Part shown: piece after piece, positions 60,053 to 64,000 of the stretch
Layout: each line of letters starts with the position of its first letter
How positions within the stretch are numbered: position 1 is the stretch's first letter
NCBI RefSeq assembly: GCF_016802725.1
Contig: NC_052665.1
Span: 4,092,001-4,156,000, forward strand
Origin: Solenopsis invicta
Lineage: Eukaryota; Arthropoda; Insecta; Hymenoptera; Formicidae
Length of the DNA stretch: 64,000 nt
Direction of reading: 5' to 3'
Position numbers and translations under genes: made by a program
Notes under the pieces: generated by a model
What the model was told of the DNA's origin: nothing
Database searches by the model: none
What the model saw: the letters and a program-made list of their open reading frames with translations, nothing else

Positions 60053-63020
60053 GAAAGTTATTTCTGCGGCTCGAATGCCGGATGTTAACGTTCACCGTCG
60101 CAACCAGACGCGGAAATCAAACCTGTCGATCAAAGAGGGACCCCACTCTTCGAGAGAGTGGTCGTCGACAAATGTTCTGCTTCCGAACTGAACGCTTTCT
60201 TGATCATTCTTGCGCTTAACGTTTCTCGCACGACCTGCAAAATTTATATTCCGGGACGAGTGACGTCGTGACTTATTTAATTAATATTACGTACAATCTA
60301 TTTTAACTTTCTGTCCGCAACGTTTTTACTCTTTCCATCTGCACTCTTGGATCTTTTCTGTTTCTTTTACTGTTATGGGCTTTCAAAAGATCTAAAAAAA
60401 TATTCAGAGTGCTTTTCAACATTTCTATTAATAGTTTTTTAATTCAATGTTAAAATCTTTATTTAATAAACCCTGCCTTTTTTCAGAGAAATTTGAGTGA
60501 AATTTTGTTTTTGTCAAAAAGACCCAGATTGCAGACGAGAGGGTTAACCTTGCAGTTGTTTTTTTTTCTTTTTTTTTTTAGTTACAATGCCCGAATAGCC
60601 GGAGCGAGGAAAGCCAACGTCGGCGGACGTCGCGGGTTCCGTCATCAAGGATATTCGCCCCCGCTCTACACATTTTGCCGTCCGTCTTTCCCGCGCGGCC
60701 ATCGGGTAGTGGCGTACGGGTGGAACCGGATGATATAGCGCGTGAAATTTGTCGCCATTGTGCAGCGACAGAACTACGCGGGGGTAATACGGCGCTACCG
60801 CTAACTAGCCCTTGTTATAACGCCATTCGTTCGTCGTTGTTCGTTCCCGTCGCACCCCCTTCGCGTCGACCCTCCACGCCACCCCGCGCCGTCCCCCGAC
60901 CACCGCCGGCGTTTCATTTTGACGGACCGACCAGCCAGTTTCGCCCTGCCGAGACGTCGAAACTATAACAGCCTCTAAATGTCCCACGCTCCATGGATTT
61001 CGCCGAAATCTGGTAATTACCTCTATTCTGAACGAGAAGAGGAAGACGAAGGAAGGAGACAGACAGGGAGAGAAAGAGAGTGTGGGTAGGGGGAAGGGGG
61101 AGAAAGAGGAGCCAGACGAGTGAATTACTTGAGATCGACGATTTCGTGCCACTCTGCCGTCGTCGACGAATGAGCTATTTTTTTTCTTTCCTGTTTTCTT
61201 CTTTGGCTAGTCACACGTCGTATGGGATCTTCACTCGCATCCCTCATCTCGCAAACGTCTCGACTGTAAAATGCGCCGTAAACCTCCGAGTAAAAGCTCA
61301 TTTCTTCAAGTACTGTTTAAGTTACGTTGCAAGTCTTACCGCAAGCGCCGCTTAGATTTTTCCTTGAGTAGAAAGGCTTGTAAAAGTTCCGGCGGATCCG
61401 TCGGGGGCTCGGAGTGGGCTAAAGTGCGACGACTGATTTCGCATCGGTAAATACATACGCCCGGTTTGCCGTAAAACTACATAAAACATTTGGCAAGCAC
61501 GCGTCGTTGCCCGGCGCGCGATATAAGGGGAACCGCCGGGCAGCGCGGGGCGAAGATGGTGGGTATTAAATTTCATTTTAAATGGCTGAGACCTGTCAGT
61601 CCCTGTGTTTCCGCAGATGTTGCCAAGGAAGCGCTTCTATATTCGATATTTCGCGTCGCGCGTTTCCCACACTTGGCACTATATTTCGGCGTCACTGCAT
61701 GGAAATGGTGATCTTAAAAAATCGCCACGCAAAAGTCAGTAGTCAAGAGAATAACGTGTCGACTTATAAAGAAAGTTAACATGAGAGAGAGAGAGAGAGA
61801 AAGAAAGAGGGAAAGAAAAAAAAATGGCAACGTTTTGATATCGTGATAAAGTCAGTTAATTAAAGATAAAAATTTCTATTAAATCTTATTGCACGAGTAA
61901 TAGATAAAACGTAAATAACAGATGGGGAAATTGCAGATAAAATCTCTCTCTTCAGATCCTTTATATAATAAAATTAATTCACATTATTTACGATTCGCCG
62001 ACCTTTGCCGCGGAGTGAAAAGCGTTCGAAAATAACATGTTTTCTTTGAGCAATAAAGATTTATCGTCGTCGCGCGCGTTCGTTCTTCTTTTCAACGGGG
62101 GAGGAATTCGAAGAACAAGGAACAAGAGGTTTTCAAGGAGAAACTCTACCTGCGTGTCCTTTGTAAAACTTTAACTCACTTGAGACAAAGTCTTTGAATG
62201 AATCAAAAGCAGGTGCTTCGGGAGAAAACCGAATAACGCCGTCCTTAGTGGCAACCGCAGAGCCGACAAGAAACTTGTCAAAGAAAAGAAAGAGATTCAG
62301 GTAGACGCCATTAACGATTCATGATTACCATCTGCATTCCACGACCGGCTTGCAGAAGACCGAAGAACCGAACGCACGCGAAGCGAAATGAATTTATCGC
62401 GAAGCGTTATGTCCTACGCTCGCGCAGATTTCGTATGGACTACACGACGCGCCCTATCTCGAAGGAGTGCGATTTAATGCACCGGATATTGGAGAAGGCG
62501 GGAGCGTGTCCAATAATGTGTCGGCGAAAGAACAACGGACACTCCGAGCCCGAGAAGAGAGGAGCAGCAGCTTCCGGAGCAGCGGCACAGTGACAGAACA
62601 ATTTGTGCACATAAATCACCGACTCGTTTCTTTATATCGTTTAATATGAATCGTCCCGCCTGTTTCGCTCGTAGGGCACGGTGCGTAAGGTACGGTGCGT
62701 CGGGACCAACGGTTGTGTCGAGATTGATTGCGAACTATGATTCTGTTACGAACCGGAGTAATGCGGCTCGAGAATAAGAAAAATTCAAGTCAAATTTTCG
62801 CGTGATTTTCAATGCTCGTGCAAAAATCATCGGTTTATACGTGCTATATATGCATGCGCGAATTGCCCGGGCTTGCTGCGTGTAACAATAACATTGCTTT
62901 CTGTTCTTGAAAAATTTTTGATAGGACGAAAGCGTTTATCGCGATGTCACGGCGTGCACATCCAATATTTTCCATGCCGCAAACGATGCACGTTGCTTTT
63001 TTCGCGGATAAAGGCAACGA
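60053..63020. other. Non-coding stretch, no gene seen
   Basis: AT-rich at 60280-60490, ending in CCCTGCCTTTTTTCAG (AG at 60484-60485), a good 3' splice-site match, but no matching downstream 5' site was identified. 60590-61560 is CG-rich. A (GA)n run lies at about 61783-61800. Open frames to about 115 codons have no motif. Confidence 0.5.
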
Positions 63021-63078
63021 GAGGCGAGAGAGAGAAAGAGAAAAGGAGCAAGAGAGGAAGAGAGAGAGAGAGAGAGAG
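63021..63078 (+). repeat. (GA)n-rich purine tract
   Basis: GA repeats with AAG interruptions, ending in an uninterrupted (AG)n run of about ten units. Confidence 0.94.
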
Positions 63079-64000
63079 CGCCGCTGAATTCGACTCACGT
63101 ACGCATTTATCCTTTTTGCGGAATGAGTGATAATTCGACGAAATCGAATTACCGAGCCGGTCCGGCGTGAAAAGCGCCCAAGTTAGCCGCGGTGGACGGT
63201 AACCCGGCGGTGCGCTGCGCAGCGCGTTTTCAAAATTTAATTATGACGTGCTGCACGTGCGCGAGTATCCGCGCTCCGTGCCGCACATATATGATACGAG
63301 CCAAAGGAGCACGTATTGAAATGTAACTAGCTCGCTCACACCGCTGCCAAAGGCAGATCGCGGCCCGGTCCAGAGGCTCTCCTCTTCCTCCCTTTCCTCT
63401 TCCTTCCCCTCCCCGTGTCCCGAAGCAGTCTTTGTTATTGACGGCAAAAGTTATCAAATAATATTAATGTAATTTAGACTGGACTTTTGTGCAGCTTTTT
63501 ACGATAAAAAGTAATATAAGTTAGTTTGAAACACGTATGTACTTTATATTGCAACGTATTATTTTTAAGTTTAAAATGTTATATTATTTTTGCTTTTTTT
63601 TGTAAATGTGTACACACCAACTTTGGGGAATTTCAATTCAGCATGTTACGTTTTATGAAATTCTTGCGACGTACAGACCGTTTTTAATTTGCTAAGAGGC
63701 GGGATTCAGAAATCTAAAAACTCTTTTTTTTTTGCTTTTTCGACATTAATTATACTAATCCCATGTGTTTTGCCTCTTTCCCTCGGTTTAGAAGCGAGCA
63801 AACTTCACTCGGTTAAAATTCTAAAGTTAAATGCACCTGACCGACGCATTGTTCAAGACGCTATGAGATGTACCATTCCCGGAAATTCATCTGTCGTACG
63901 ACTTCCTGTCTATAAGAGATACAGTTGTTAGTCAGACGGACAAAACTAAACGCCGATATATCTTAATGAAATCTTTTAGAATTCGGACGCTTGAAAGAGT
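63079..64000. other. Non-coding stretch to the window end
   Basis: A 14-bp perfect palindrome GCGCTGCGCAGCGC lies at 63212-63225. 63360-63420 is pyrimidine-rich. 63460-63640 is AT-rich. The frame at 63689-63931 (80 codons) has no motif. Confidence 0.5.

Noticed and set aside
59090..60191. Two + strand open frames of about 190 codons.
   Set aside because: One reads through the C-run and (CT)n microsatellite as serine/leucine repeats, the other overlaps an antisense frame. Neither has a motif or splice structure.
1..64000. CRISPR arrays, bacterial operons, integrons or phage genes.
   Set aside because: No regularly spaced direct repeats with unique spacers, no gene-dense layout and no ribosome binding sites. 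The sequence has the character of animal non-coding DNA.

Overview
The window looks like non-coding DNA from an animal genome, most likely an insect and possibly a hymenopteran such as an ant. That guess rests on general character: CpG is not depleted, AT-rich and CG-rich patches alternate over a few hundred bases, short microsatellites are very dense, and there are small inverted-repeat elements bounded by TA as in the Tc1/mariner superfamily. No bacterial operon structure, ribosome binding sites or tRNA/rRNA gene is visible. I recognise no protein family in any frame. The longest open frames sit in CG-rich or simple-sequence patches, where stop codons are scarce on both strands, and they overlap each other antisense. 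The window is best read as intergenic DNA or the interior of a very long intron.

Layout. 1-5 kb holds two short inverted-repeat elements (2063-2282, 2829-2997) and a diverged large inverted repeat of about 1.05 kb (3979-5032). 5-8.3 kb holds a probable repeat remnant that shares an exact 21-bp word with a second site at 8215. At 8.6-9.0 kb there is a 411-bp open segment with good splice signals on the + strand. 9-20 kb is featureless apart from microsatellites. 21.1-22.2 kb holds the best exon-like signals: two small GC-rich islands with clean 3' and 5' splice sites in AT-rich surroundings, followed at once by a very strong 54-bp hairpin. One arm of that hairpin is also complementary to a copy lying upstream of the two islands. 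23.2-24.1 kb is a nest of small elements: two members of one inverted-repeat family (a third lies at 49.0-49.3 kb) and four alternating copies of a 16-bp motif. 26-40 kb carries several canonical G-quadruplex motifs, long pyrimidine-rich tracts and a CAG/GCC simple-repeat cluster. 37.3-38.1 kb holds a run of open frames, one with splice-like ends. 40-64 kb is mostly unremarkable, with microsatellites, short tandem duplications and CG-rich patches.

No set of genes working together can be described. If the candidate exons are real, they would belong to + strand transcript(s) whose main body lies outside the window or is non-coding. All exon, promoter and structure calls are predictions by eye and are given low confidence.
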